Source: Gemmatimonadota bacterium
GTDB lineage: Bacteria; Gemmatimonadota; Gemmatimonadetes; Longimicrobiales; Gaopeijiaceae
DNA: 48,146 nt
Assembly: GCA_021295815.1 (NCBI GenBank)
Contig: JAGWBQ010000015.1
Span: 1-48,146, forward strand
Direction: 5' to 3'
The notes beneath the pieces were generated by a model. That model made no database searches, was not told the DNA's origin, and saw nothing but the letters and a program-made list of their open reading frames with translations. The translations under genes and the position numbers were made by a program. Positions 1 through 7,930 of this stretch are shown here, piece by piece (the first letter of the stretch is position 1; every line of letters starts with the position of its first letter).

Positions 1-698
1 CCGCGCACCATGTTCCACTCCTGTACTCCCATCTATCGGTACCTTCAGGTATCGGCCCCGGGTCGTGGCGGCTGTACAGGTCCATGACATAGTCCTTTCC
101 TCGACCCGTGGGCTCGGCCCAGAAGATATCATGCAAGATCTGGACCATCGTGCCCCCCACACGTCCCTTTGCCTCCTGAACCGGATCGTCCCCCTCGGCA
201 TCGGCAAGCGTCTGATCCCCCAGTCCCTCGTAGATCTGAACCAGGGCCTCGAAGGCGCCCGGTGCCTGCTTACCGTAGGACGAAAAACGGGAGTCCTTGG
301 CCGCCGCCGCCAGCACCGAAATCGCCTTCCCTCGGACCTCCTCCGGGGCGCTGAAGTCGAGTACGGTCTCCTTCAAGTCCCGTATCAGTCCGTCGAGCAC
401 GCTCCCCGGCAGATCCCGGTGAACCTGCCGGATGGTCACCCTCCCCCACCAGCATCTCCAGTTGCGGATCCGGCGCAAGCCGGAGCAACGCGAACGCCTC
501 CTCGACGGTCGCTTCCCGCCACCCTCCGCTCTCGTCCATGAGCATCCCCATGGATCCGGTAGGAGGATGCTGATGCTGCCGGTCCCGAATCGGCAGGACC
601 TCGGGGTCCTGAGCGGAGAGCGGTCCCAGGGCGAGCGTCAGCGCCGCCAGAACCGATACCGGGATCGTCGTCGTTCTCGTCGATGTCGTCTTGTTCAT
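1..698 (-). CDS. Exported alpha-helical (HEAT-like) protein, 3' end beyond window, one apparent frameshift
   Basis: I do not recognise the family. The ATG at 698 follows the stop of the upstream gene after a single base. Residues 1-28 form a Sec signal (polar Thr-rich start, then VLAALTLALG, cleavage likely after GPLSA), so the product is exported. The first frame reads to the G5 run at about 437-445, where the next frame takes over and stays open to the window edge. Removing one G gives a continuous reading through MLVGRVTIRQ. The downstream part is helical with repeated Ala/Leu patterns (KAISVLAAAAKD, FEALVQIYEGLG) resembling HEAT-type repeats. The exported protein starting at 47806 has a similar look. 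Either a sequencing indel, slippage or real decay would explain the break. Confidence 0.55.
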
Positions 699-699
699 T

Positions 700-1699
700 T
701 TAGGAGCACCCCCAGGTACCATTGTGGTTTGCGGCGGTCTGAGAGCTGAACGTCCACGGCCCGGAGTCCGCCCAGTAATTCCACACCTTGACGCCGCTGG
801 TCTCGTTCTTCATGTCGGTTTCTTCAGCATCCGCTAATTTTTCGGTAACCTCGTCCTTCCACAGCTCGGCAACATTTTCCTGAATCTTGCTCCACCCTTC
901 TGCTCCCCGGGCTGTAAGGCCTTCCATCCGGTCAAGCCAGTCTGGTGTCATCAGCGAGTTCAGACAGATGTTCAAGCTCTGCTCGTGGCGTCTCTCATGG
1001 GCTAGAACCTGGACCCAGTAGTACATCCTCCAAGGTCCGGTGCCCAGACCTAAGACAGGCGGTGTGAATTTTGATTCGTACGAACCCCACCGATAGGCGT
1101 CCCTCTCGTTGTACCCAACCATCGCATGATTTGTCGGACGTGACCAATTGAAGGAAGTACGGGGAGTCACCGTGACCGTTACCTCAGCCATCGTTTCTCG
1201 CTGGACCAAGTCGTGATCCACCCAACCGGAAATAGTGACGGTTTTTACGGCCGTGCCCTGCCATTCCGTCATACCCCATTTCCTCTCAAGTAGTTGTTCT
1301 CCTTCCATCCATCCATATTCGAGGCTGTCCAAGGGAATTTCAGTGCCGTCAACCACCATCGGTGAGCCCTTCACGGTACATCTTACCGTCTTACCCCTCT
1401 CCACCGTGCTCGGACTGCATGAAATCTTGAAAGTCCCTCGATCGTCCTCATCGTCCTCCTCCTCTCCCTCCTCTCCATCATCGTCATCGTCTCCACCACC
1501 ACCACCGCCCCCCTACGCCCTCCTCACCTTCCTCCTCCTCTTCCTCATCGTCATCGCCACCACCACCACCGCCGTCATCGTCGTCGTCCTCGTCAAGCAC
1601 GCACATGCCCTCCTCGTTCAAGGTCTCCCAGGAAGCGCAGTTGCATTCGCCGGTATCTTCGTCGTAGGTGCCACCGATGTAATCACATAGAGTCGACAA
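700..1699 (-). CDS. Unknown protein with Cys-rich N-terminus, acidic Gly/Asp/Glu linker and HExxH motif, one apparent frameshift
   Basis: The family is not recognised. The first frame begins at a TTG (1699), the only start after an in-frame stop that also ends the upstream gene. It encodes a short Cys-containing segment (GECNCASWE) and then a long D/E/G tract. That frame dies at about 1484, while the other frame carries the same tract on into RGTFKISCSP and stays open to the TAA at 700-702. Removing one G from the G6 run at 1508-1513 joins the two seamlessly, and the total length of 1000 bases fits one extra base. The C-terminal half contains HERRHEQ, an HExxH pattern typical of zinc metalloproteases, but with no second recognisable signature. 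The next gene starts one base downstream, so the two are probably co-transcribed. Confidence 0.5.
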
Positions 1700-1717
1700 C
1701 GAGAGGCGATCCGCAGG

Positions 1718-2248
1718 CTAGCCCAGCATCTCCAGAAGCTCCGCGATCGTCGTCGCGCCTCGATCCCTGGCGTACCAGCGCCGCAGGACCTTATAGCGGT
1801 CGTCGTACGACATGGCCTGCGCCTCGGCCGAGAGCGCCCATCGTTGCAGCTCTCCCGGTCTGGGGCCCCACCAGCCGATCTCGCTCCAGTCGGAGTCGTA
1901 GCCGATCACCACGGGAATCGAACGGCTCCGTCCGCCGGTGAGATGGCGGTCCATGATGTCGGGGTTTTCGTCGCGAGCGAGCACGCGCAGGTCCCAGCCA
2001 AGGGCCTCCGCGAAACCGGCGATCACGGGCAGGGTGTTGGCCGCGTCTCCGCACCAGTCCTCGGAGAGCGCCAGAAGGCGGGGTACGGGTCGGATGGCGG
2101 CGGCTGCCTCGATCTGCTCCTCCTGAAGCCGAACTCTCGAACGGATCCCTGTCCAGAGCTCGCGATGCTCCTCGACCAGCTCCAGGTACTCCTTGAATGT
2201 GGGCGCCCCGGCGAAGCGTCCGGGGTCGATGGCTGCGTAACCGGTCAT
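1718..2248 (-). CDS. Thioredoxin-fold family protein, single-cysteine WCGDA motif
   Basis: 176 residues with a thioredoxin-like fold of the Thioredoxin_9 type. An N-terminal helical region (EYLELVEEHRELW) precedes LLALSEDWCGDAANTLP, the active-site strand and helix, and then SIPVVIGYD, which contains the cis-proline strand expected of the fold. Only the first cysteine of the usual CxxC pair is present, so a classical dithiol reductase role is unlikely. Monothiol chemistry or a binding role is possible. The ATG at 2248 overlaps the TGA of the large upstream gene by 4 bases, so the two are translationally coupled. No signal peptide; cytoplasmic. The substrate is unknown. Confidence 0.75.
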   Translation of the reverse strand: MTGYAAIDPGRFAGAPTFKEYLELVEEHRELWTGIRSRVRLQEEQIEAAAAIRPVPRLLALSEDWCGDAANTLPVIAGFAEALGWDLRVLARDENPDIMDRHLTGGRSRSIPVVIGYDSDWSEIGWWGPRPGELQRWALSAEAQAMSYDDRYKVLRRWYARDRGATTIAELLEMLG

Positions 2249-4656
2249 TGGGTGATGTTCTCGACTGTTCGTTTTCCGTCCCTCCTGTAGCCGACGCGCA
2301 GTGTTCGCCTCACATCCTTCCAGGCCTTGCGGTCGGGCGCGATGAGATGCCTCACCAGCACGCCGAGGGCGCGAAGGTGATGAGATTGACTGACGACCGC
2401 GGAGAGCGAGGTGAACGCTTCCGTGAAATGGAGGTCGTCCGACGTGTCGTGGCGGAGCTGGAGGGACAGCGCGGCCGCGCCTCGACGGAGCTTCCGCCAC
2501 CGTTCGCGGGTCTTCGGGTTGAGCCTGACGAGGTCGACGAACGAGCCGGAGCGAGGCTCCGCCGCTTCGCCTTCGAAATCCGCCAGACTCCTGAGCCCGA
2601 CCCGCCGCAGGTGTGCTGCCGCGAGCCCCGCCAGCGGTCTCGCGTCGTCCGAGCCGCCGGCCTCGAGGTAGTGTCGCCAGAGATCGGCGTAGAGCTGCCT
2701 CCGGATCGAAGGCCAGTGGCGTTCCGGGTGGAGAGGATGCCAAGGCATGGCCTCCGCAAGCGCAGCCGCCAGGGCGGTGTCCGGGGCTTGCGCCAGGAGA
2801 GGCAGAGCGGCCGGCAGGGCGTGCTTGCCGAGCCGGAAGTGGAGAGAGAGATCGACCTCGTCGGCTCCTTCGACGAGGTCGACGAGGCGGGCCGCCTGCA
2901 AACGGACGGCATCGGCGTCGAGTATGCCCCAGCACGCTGCGGTGTCGAGACACGATAGCAGCTCCTCCACGCTCAGGGACGGTTCCTTGCGCTCCATGAG
3001 CAGGTAGAGCGAGGAGACGAGAGCGGTTCGTCCACGCTTCCGCTCGTTCGACGTCGGGCTGCGGACGCTCAGGGTCGCCTTCCACGAGAATCGGTCACGC
3101 GCCCACTTTCCCCGGTAGGAGCGCATCCCGCTGAAGGAGTACTCGCCGAGTCCGCCGCTTCGGTCCGTGCGAGACACTTCCCTGACCCGGGTGAGCTCCG
3201 TGCCTCCGAAATCGAAGGGGCCGATCGAGAGCGACGCCCCCCAGGAGCGTTCCACCCGAAAGCTCTTCTGATCGAGAAAACGGCGCACCGTTGCGAGGCG
3301 ATGTTCGGCCGCCTCTTCCAGTTTGCCTCGGACGAGCGCCGAATGGAGTTCCTCGAACGCGGTCCACTCGGAATTCGTCGACGGATCGGCAGTCGGAGGC
3401 GACTCGGAATCGGCGTCCGCAGGCGTCGTCAGTGCGGCTTCGAAGACGACCTCCTCCGATTCGATCCGGCTGTATTCGAACTCCAAAGCCGCCGCCACTC
3501 TGGTGTTCGCCGCCGCGGCCAGGAGCTTCCGGGCGCGTTCGGTCAGGGCGTCGAGCCGTTCTTCGACGGTGCGCAGGAGTCGGGCGACATCGAGATCGGT
3601 TTCGATACCGAATCTTCCGAGAATGCCTTTGAGGAGGGCTCGTTCGATCTCGTTGAGCGAGCCGGCCTTGCCTGCGGAGATCAAGGTGCGCAGCCAGGAG
3701 GGGGAGGCGCCAAGCAGGCCTTCGACGAGGTTTTCGGTGGCTTCGTCGAGTCCCTCGTCCTCGATCAGGGAGGCGGTGATTCTGGGCGAGACCCGCGCCC
3801 GAGTCTTCTCGCCGGCCGACCTGCGCACGATGCCTCGGAGGGCGGATTCGCTATCGGGCCGGACGAAGACGAGCTCGAAGGCGTCTTCGATCCGGGCGCT
3901 GAAGCTGGCATGCAGCGAGAGCCGGGAGCGGACGCCGAGGGGTGACGCGAGCTCGTCGTCGCTCTCCGTGGCGTCGTCCGGGTCGCTGTCCTCGCCGCTG
4001 GTGGTCCCGTCCCGGTCCGCAGGCTCGTCCGCCTCGGAATCGAGCTTGGAGAGCAGGGTGGCGAGACGTCCGATCTCGGCCGTCAGGATGTCGCTCCATC
4101 GGATGACGAGCTTGGCGCTCAGCTCCCGGCCGTGGTTCATGGACACGGCTTCGCCCGGGCCGAGCGCGAGCACGTCCGCCGCACGGGCGGCGAACCTCGG
4201 TCCGGCAAAGACGACGGCCATGGCCGCCTCAGGCTCGGGAGGCTCGTCGAAGCGCCGATACTCGGTCAGCTCGAGCACCCGCTGCGCGCCCGAGCTTCCC
4301 GAAACCGCTCCGTCCGGCTCGACCGCCAGCCCGCCCGAAAGAGCGAGCGACGAGGAGACCTTCACCCAGGCGTGCTCCGGCGCATACGGGATCACCGGCG
4401 TTCGGGCGAACTCGTCCTTCATCTTGCCGGATCGCTCCTCCGGCAGTCCCAGCATCGAATCGCTTTCCTTGCCGTCCTTGAGGGACTCCGGCGAATCGAA
4501 GAACTTGAAGGCGGTGGCCGCCGTTCCCTTGCCGACCAGAGAGAGGGCCTCGCCCAGGCCGGGCAGGCTGCGCTCGATCTCCTGCGCAAGCTCGACTCCT
4601 CCGGCCCGCTCCTCGTCGCCGGACCGGCGTTCGCCTTCCTCCTCGGAGCCGGTCAT
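2245..4656 (-). CDS. Large uncharacterised cytoplasmic protein (803 aa) coupled to typA
   Basis: Not recognised. 803 residues starting at the ATG 4656, which overlaps the typA stop by 4 bases. No signal peptide, no membrane segment and no nucleotide-binding motif is visible. An early globular part (about residues 30-210) includes KFFDSPESLKDG and VIPYAPEHAWVKV. A highly acidic linker follows at about 210-250 (SGEDSDPDDATESDDE). After it come a beta-rich region and long helices at about 300-430 (VARLLRTVEERLDALTERA). A C-terminal half with many Trp and Arg (MPWHPLHPERHW) ends in VENITQ. The reading frame is open further upstream (to 5088), but that stretch is antisense-style shadow of typA. 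Position between a ribosome-associated GTPase and a thioredoxin-fold protein suggests a stress or translation-linked role, but that is only context. Confidence 0.7.
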   Translation of the reverse strand: MTGSEEEGERRSGDEERAGGVELAQEIERSLPGLGEALSLVGKGTAATAFKFFDSPESLKDGKESDSMLGLPEERSGKMKDEFARTPVIPYAPEHAWVKVSSSLALSGGLAVEPDGAVSGSSGAQRVLELTEYRRFDEPPEPEAAMAVVFAGPRFAARAADVLALGPGEAVSMNHGRELSAKLVIRWSDILTAEIGRLATLLSKLDSEADEPADRDGTTSGEDSDPDDATESDDELASPLGVRSRLSLHASFSARIEDAFELVFVRPDSESALRGIVRRSAGEKTRARVSPRITASLIEDEGLDEATENLVEGLLGASPSWLRTLISAGKAGSLNEIERALLKGILGRFGIETDLDVARLLRTVEERLDALTERARKLLAAAANTRVAAALEFEYSRIESEEVVFEAALTTPADADSESPPTADPSTNSEWTAFEELHSALVRGKLEEAAEHRLATVRRFLDQKSFRVERSWGASLSIGPFDFGGTELTRVREVSRTDRSGGLGEYSFSGMRSYRGKWARDRFSWKATLSVRSPTSNERKRGRTALVSSLYLLMERKEPSLSVEELLSCLDTAACWGILDADAVRLQAARLVDLVEGADEVDLSLHFRLGKHALPAALPLLAQAPDTALAAALAEAMPWHPLHPERHWPSIRRQLYADLWRHYLEAGGSDDARPLAGLAAAHLRRVGLRSLADFEGEAAEPRSGSFVDLVRLNPKTRERWRKLRRGAAALSLQLRHDTSDDLHFTEAFTSLSAVVSQSHHLRALGVLVRHLIAPDRKAWKDVRRTLRVGYRRDGKRTVENITQ

Positions 4657-6497
4657 CGGCCGACCGTCGCTCTCGCGGCGCTCTCGGCCTTGGCCGCCTT
4701 CTTGGCCTTCCGGCGCCGGTTCGGGTCGAGCTGGCGTTTGCGGAGCCGGATCTCGTCGGGCGTGACCTCGATGAGTTCGTCGTCGGCAATGAATTCCAGG
4801 GCCAGTTCGAGCGTCATACGGCGAGGAGTCTCGAGCCGCAGGGCCTCGTCCGCAGCCGTGGTGCGCATGTTGGTGAGCTTCTTCTGACGGCTCACGTTCA
4901 CGTCCATGTCGCCGGAGCGCGAGCACTCGCCGACGATCATGCCGCCGTAGCACTCGATTCCCGGATCCACGAAGAGCTCCCCCCGTTCCTGCAGCCCGAA
5001 GAGCGCGAAGGCCACCGCCTTGCCCTGCCGATCCGCGACCAGCGCGCCACGACTGCGGCCTCGCACCGGTCCCGCCCACTCGTCCCACGAATGGAAACGA
5101 TGGTGGAGCGTTCCTTCACCCTTGGTGTCGGTGAGGAAATCGGTCCGGTATCCGAAGAGGCCGCGCGCGGGGACCCGAAACTCCAACCGAGTGACCCTGG
5201 AGTCTCCTACGGGCCTCATCGAGGTCATCTTGCCCCGCCGGCGACCGAGCTTCTCGATGACCGTGCCGGTCGCCTCGTTCGGAACCTCCGCCACCACCTC
5301 CTCGAACGGCTCCAGCGTCTGCCCGTTCTCCCCGGTCCGGGTCACGACCCGCGGTCTGGACACCATGAATTCGTAGCCCTCGCGTCTCATGGTCTCCATA
5401 AGCACGGTAAGGTGCAGCTCCCCGCGTCCGCTGACGGAGAAGGTGCCGGTGCGTTCGGTCGGAGCCACCCGCAGAGCCACGTTGCGTTCGAGCTCCCGGT
5501 CAAGCCTCTCGGAGAGCTGCCGGGTGGTCACGTACTTGCCCGATCGCCCCGCGAACGGAGAGTCGTTGACCGAAAAGTCCACCGTGATGGTCGGCTCCTC
5601 GACAGTGATGCCCGAGAGTCGGTCCGGGCTTGCCGGATCGGCGATGGTGTCGCCGATCTCGACCCTCGCGAGGCCCGCCAGCGCTACGATGTCGCCGGCT
5701 CGGACCTCGTCGACCGGAAGGCGTTCGAGTCCGCTGAATGTGAAGAGGCCGCCTGCGCGCGCGTTCTCGACGACCTCGCTTCCGATGCGTGCGACCGGGT
5801 CGCCCACCGCGAGCCGTCCCCGCTCCACCCGCCCTATGGCGATGCGGCCCAGGTAAGAGGAGTGATCCAGAGTGGAGACCAGCATTTGGAACGGACCGTC
5901 GGCGCTCACCTGCGGAGCGGGCACGTGTTCGAGGACCGCGTCGAAAAGAGGCGCGAGATCGGTGCCCGGCTCGTCCGCCGTGTCGGACGCCCATCCGTCG
6001 CGCCCGACCGCGTAGAGGAAGGGGGCGTCGAGCTGCTCGTCCGTGGCGTCGAGATCGATGAGCAGTTCGAGAACCTCGTCCTGGACCTCCTCGGGCCGGG
6101 CGTCGCCGCGATCCACCTTGTTGATGACGATCAACGGAGCCAGCCCGAGGTCGAGCGCCTTCCGGGTCACGAACCGGGTCTGCGGCATTGGTCCCTCTGC
6201 GGCGTCGACCAGAAGCAGGACCCCGTCGACCATGCGCAGGATACGCTCCACTTCTCCACCGAAATCGGCGTGCCCGGGGGTGTCGACGATGTTGAGCTTC
6301 ACCCCCCGCCACTCCACCGAAGTGTTCTTGGAGAGGATGGTGATGCCCCGTTCTCGCTCGAGCGGGTTCGAGTCCATGATCCTCTCGGCGACCTCCTGGC
6401 CGCGGCGAAAGACCCCGGACTGCCTGAACATCTGGTCGACGAGGGTGGTCTTGCCGTGATCGACGTGCGCGATGATCGCGACGTTGCGCAGTTCCAC
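4653..6497 (-). CDS. typA: Translational GTPase TypA/BipA
   Basis: 614 residues, the normal length for TypA (BipA), an EF-G-like GTPase that binds the 70S ribosome and helps ribosome assembly and stress or cold adaptation. The N-terminal GTPase domain shows G1 AHVDHGKTT, switch-region RERGITI, G3 DTPGHADFGGEV and G4 NKVDR. The EF-G-like beta-barrel and alpha/beta domains follow, then the TypA-specific C-terminal domain (FGLQERGELFVDPG, CSRSGDMDVNVSRQKKLTNMR) and a basic tail. The start is a GTG (ELRNVAIIAHVDHG follows it directly, as in homologues). The stop overlaps the next gene by 4 bases. It lies 57 bases after the purine permease gene and may share its promoter. Confidence 0.96.
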   Translation of the reverse strand: MELRNVAIIAHVDHGKTTLVDQMFRQSGVFRRGQEVAERIMDSNPLERERGITILSKNTSVEWRGVKLNIVDTPGHADFGGEVERILRMVDGVLLLVDAAEGPMPQTRFVTRKALDLGLAPLIVINKVDRGDARPEEVQDEVLELLIDLDATDEQLDAPFLYAVGRDGWASDTADEPGTDLAPLFDAVLEHVPAPQVSADGPFQMLVSTLDHSSYLGRIAIGRVERGRLAVGDPVARIGSEVVENARAGGLFTFSGLERLPVDEVRAGDIVALAGLARVEIGDTIADPASPDRLSGITVEEPTITVDFSVNDSPFAGRSGKYVTTRQLSERLDRELERNVALRVAPTERTGTFSVSGRGELHLTVLMETMRREGYEFMVSRPRVVTRTGENGQTLEPFEEVVAEVPNEATGTVIEKLGRRRGKMTSMRPVGDSRVTRLEFRVPARGLFGYRTDFLTDTKGEGTLHHRFHSWDEWAGPVRGRSRGALVADRQGKAVAFALFGLQERGELFVDPGIECYGGMIVGECSRSGDMDVNVSRQKKLTNMRTTAADEALRLETPRRMTLELALEFIADDELIEVTPDEIRLRKRQLDPNRRRKAKKAAKAESAARATVGR

Positions 6498-6554
6498 GGG
6501 GCTAGCGGTCCGCCGGCTGCCGGGAAGAACGAAGCTGTGGCGACACGTCCATCC

Positions 6555-7850
6555 CTAACCGAACGTGAATTTGAGTGCGAAGAGCCCGGCCACGATCCAC
6601 ATTCCCGCGCTCACCTCCCGAGCCCGGCCCGAACTCAGCTTGATGAGGACGTAGGCGATGAAGCCGAACCCAAGTCCGGTCGAAACCGAGTAGGTGAACG
6701 GCATGGCCAGAACCGTGACCATGGCCGGGACCGCTTCGGTGAGGTCCCGCCAATCGATCCGCGCGAGGGACCTCATCATGACGCAAGCCACGAAGAAGAT
6801 GGCCGGAGCGGTGGCGAAATTCGGTATGGCCTCGGCGATCGGCGCGATGAAGAGAGCGAGCAGGAAGAGGCAGGCGACCGTCACCGCGGTGAGCCCGGTC
6901 CTGCCGCCGACCCTCACTCCCGCCGCGCTCTCGACGTAGCTGGTGACGGTCGAGGTGCCCATGCACGCACCTACGACGGTCGCAGCCCCGTCGGCGACGA
7001 GAGCTCGACCCATGCGGGGCGTCTGTCCGGCCTCGTCGGTGAGACCGGCCTCCTGCATGACCGCGACGAGCGTGGGTGTGGTGTCGAAGACGTCGATCAT
7101 GAAGAAGGTGCCCACGACCGCGATGAGCCCGAGTTCGAGCGCACCGACCACGTCGAAGGCGAGGAAGCTCGATTCCACCGAGGGGGGCAGCGACACCAGC
7201 GAGCCTTCGGGGCCGTCCGCGATTCCCGACACCCAGGCGACGACGGTGACCCCGATTATCCCGATCAGGATGGCTCCGGTCACCTTGCGGTTGTCGAGAG
7301 TGGTGACGAGCACGAGTCCGACCGCTGCCAGGATCACTGGCCAGGATGTGAGATCGCCCACGCCCAGCAGGGTGGCGGGGTCGTCCACGCTCACGCCCGC
7401 CTGCTGCATGGCGATCAGGGCCAGGAAGGCTCCGATTCCCGCCGCCATGGCCGTCTTCTGCGAGGGCGGGATGGTGCGCACGATGGCCTTCCGGATCGGG
7501 AGCGCCGAGATGATCACCATCAGGACGCCCGACACGAAGACCGCGCCCAGCGCAACCTGCCACGAGTAGCCCATGCCGCCCACCACCGAGTAAGCGAAGT
7601 AGGCGTTGATTCCCATCCCCGGCGCCAGCGCCACGGGGTAGTTGGCATGGAGCCCCATGACGGCCGAGCCCACGGCGCCCGCCACGCACGTCGCCACCAT
7701 CGCCGCGCCGAAATCGATCCCGGCATCTTCGAGGATTCTCGCATTCACCACCACTATATAGCTCAGGGTGAGGAATGTGGTCAGGCCCGCGAGGAGCTCG
7801 GTACGAACGGTCGAGCCCCGGGCCTGGACCTGAAAGAACCGCTCGAGCAT
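6555..7850 (-). CDS. NCS2-family purine (adenine/guanine/hypoxanthine-type) permease
   Basis: 431 residues, very hydrophobic throughout, with about 12 to 14 membrane segments. The start LERFFQVQARGSTVRTE followed by LLAGLTTFLTLSYIVVVN is the hallmark of the AzgA/PbuG (COG2252) branch of NCS2 transporters, which import purine bases with protons. Other family segments visible are PGMGINAYFAYSVV (pseudo-symmetric half helix), FMIDVFDTTPTLV and the CMGTSTVTSYVESAAGV substrate-site helix. Exact purine specificity cannot be read. It is divergent from the amidohydrolase gene and may head the typA operon. Confidence 0.92.
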   Translation of the reverse strand: MLERFFQVQARGSTVRTELLAGLTTFLTLSYIVVVNARILEDAGIDFGAAMVATCVAGAVGSAVMGLHANYPVALAPGMGINAYFAYSVVGGMGYSWQVALGAVFVSGVLMVIISALPIRKAIVRTIPPSQKTAMAAGIGAFLALIAMQQAGVSVDDPATLLGVGDLTSWPVILAAVGLVLVTTLDNRKVTGAILIGIIGVTVVAWVSGIADGPEGSLVSLPPSVESSFLAFDVVGALELGLIAVVGTFFMIDVFDTTPTLVAVMQEAGLTDEAGQTPRMGRALVADGAATVVGACMGTSTVTSYVESAAGVRVGGRTGLTAVTVACLFLLALFIAPIAEAIPNFATAPAIFFVACVMMRSLARIDWRDLTEAVPAMVTVLAMPFTYSVSTGLGFGFIAYVLIKLSSGRAREVSAGMWIVAGLFALKFTFG

Positions 7851-7916
7851 GGGTGGCCTGCTGAATTGAATGGGTGGGCCTTCGACAGAGGGCCGCTGCG
7901 AGCTTCAACCCGATGG

Positions 7917-7927
7917 CATATAATAAC
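7917..7927. promoter_or_regulatory. Shared, nearly symmetric -10 element between divergent permease and amidohydrolase genes
   Basis: On the plus strand a perfect TATAAT lies at 7919-7924, only 6 bases before the ATG at 7931. Transcription would begin at or next to the ATG, giving a leaderless mRNA. The minus strand of the same bases reads TTATTATATG and can serve as a -10 for the permease gene, leaving a leader of about 60 bases. No convincing -35 box is seen on either side. Confidence 0.5.
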
Positions 7928-7930
7928 GCC

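Noticed and set aside
1235-1690. Ser/Pro-rich open frame on the plus strand with a hydrophobic tail
   Set aside because: It is the reverse of the D/E/G codon tract; composition is dictated by that repeat and there is no ribosome site.
4657-5088. Upstream extension of the 803-residue unknown protein into typA
   Set aside because: The ATGA overlap at 4653-4656 gives a natural start; the extension is Arg/Gly-rich shadow of typA.
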